A stretch of DNA of 6,518 nt from Acidobacteriaceae bacterium. Lineage in GTDB: Bacteria > Acidobacteriota > Terriglobia > Terriglobales > Acidobacteriaceae. Under the pieces are notes generated by a model that was given only the letters and a program-made list of their open reading frames with translations, ran no database searches and had not been told where the DNA came from. The stretch lies in the NCBI GenBank assembly GCA_003139975.1, contig PLHN01000107.1:15933-22450 (forward strand). Direction: 5' to 3'. Within the stretch, counting starts at the first letter, position 1, and every line of letters begins with the position of its first letter. The position numbers and the translations under genes are program-made. Shown here piece after piece: positions 6,303 to 6,518 of this stretch.

Positions 6303-6340
6303 CAAAGAAATGGCGGGAAACCGACGCGCGGTCCCGCCAT
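6303..6340 (-). terminator. Rho-independent terminator of the Lys-rich protein gene
   Basis: ATGGCGGGA and TCCCGCCAT form a perfect 9-bp stem with a 13-nt loop (6310-6340). Read on the minus strand, the stem is followed by TTCTTT, a short U-rich tail, and lies 19 nt past the stop codon of the Lys-rich gene. On the plus strand there is no U-run after the stem, so it is not a good terminator for the RidA-family gene. Confidence 0.7.
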
Positions 6341-6359
6341 CATGTTGGGGAAGGGCTTT

Positions 6360-6518
6360 CTAGCGGCGGCTCTTCTTTTTCTTGCTGGCCGCTTTTTTCT
6401 TCGCTTTCTTCGCCGGCTTTTTCGCGGCTTTCTTTTTTGCGGCCTTCTTCTTAGCTGCTTTCTTGGGTGCCGGTTTCTTCATGGCCTTCTTGGGAGCCGG
6501 TTTCTTCATGGCCTTCTT
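6360..6518 (-). CDS. Lys/Ala/Pro-rich histone H1-like tail, C-terminal part (cut by the right edge)
   Basis: The minus strand is open from the edge to TAG 6360-6362, giving the last 52 residues. They are almost only Lys, Ala and Pro, with two Met and a Ser-Lys-Arg end (SKKKKSRR). The pattern KKAAKKKAAKKPAKK resembles the DNA-binding tails of bacterial histone H1-like proteins and of tailed HU proteins. Such tails bind DNA by charge and help compact the nucleoid. The N-terminus lies outside the window, so a tail fused to another domain (HU, topoisomerase, ribosomal protein) cannot be excluded. It converges on the RidA-family gene and has its own terminator. The frame is certain; the function is inferred from composition. 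Confidence 0.8.
   Translation of the reverse strand, partial: KKAMKKPAPKKAMKKPAPKKAAKKKAAKKKAAKKPAKKAKKKAASKKKKSRR
6465..6518 (-). repeat. Two tandem 27-bp units in the Lys-rich tail
   Basis: Bases 6465-6491 and 6492-6518 are identical except at one position (T at 6468, A at 6495). Each unit encodes KKAMKKPAP on the minus strand. The array meets the window edge, so more copies may follow. Near-identity at the DNA level points to recent unit duplication. Confidence 0.9.

Overview
The window looks like a piece of a GC-rich bacterial chromosome, most likely from the phylum Acidobacteriota. I infer this from the style of the genes: a purM-purN pair, a soluble chemoreceptor, a four-helix-bundle 'S23' gene in a spacer, and a Lys/Ala/Pro-rich histone-like tail. 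No marker in the window proves the phylum. Two genes are cut by the window edges: the ADP-forming acyl-CoA synthetase at the left and the lysine-rich protein at the right. Both are on the minus strand.

Layout from left to right. (1) Minus strand, 1-1013: N-terminal 337 residues of an NDP-forming acetyl/acyl-CoA synthetase with its phospho-histidine motif. (2) 1014-1219: a divergent spacer with a four-tract G-quadruplex motif on the minus strand and a possible extended -10 promoter for purM. (3) Plus strand: purM (1220-2272) and purN (2817-3428), which carry out steps 5 and 3 of de novo IMP synthesis. They are separated by a 507-bp insert (2279-2785) with 32-bp inverted ends (31/32 complementary) and an antisense four-helix-bundle gene of the 23S rRNA intervening-sequence protein family. 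(4) Plus strand, 3495-4904: a soluble methyl-accepting chemotaxis protein with its sensor-like domain at the C-terminus. (5) 4905-4960: a convergent spacer holding a diverged solo copy of the insert's end repeat. (6) Minus strand, 4961-5512: an unrecognised soluble protein. (7) 5513-5793: a divergent spacer with several short hairpins. (8) Plus strand, 5794-6180: a RidA-family protein lacking the catalytic arginine. (9) A terminator hairpin and the 3' end of a Lys-rich protein gene on the minus strand.

The most interesting object is the purM-purN insert. Removing 2279-2785 would leave purM and purN about 37 nt apart, an ordinary operon spacing. The insert is visibly poorer in GC than its hosts, carries one S23-like gene, and its ends can pair into a long stem in the purMN transcript. 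This is the same architecture as the intervening sequences known inside 23S rRNA genes, but here it sits in a protein-coding operon. A related solo repeat 2.1 kb away suggests a dispersed repeat family. The S23-like gene also appears to have its natural ATG one base out of frame at an A5 run.
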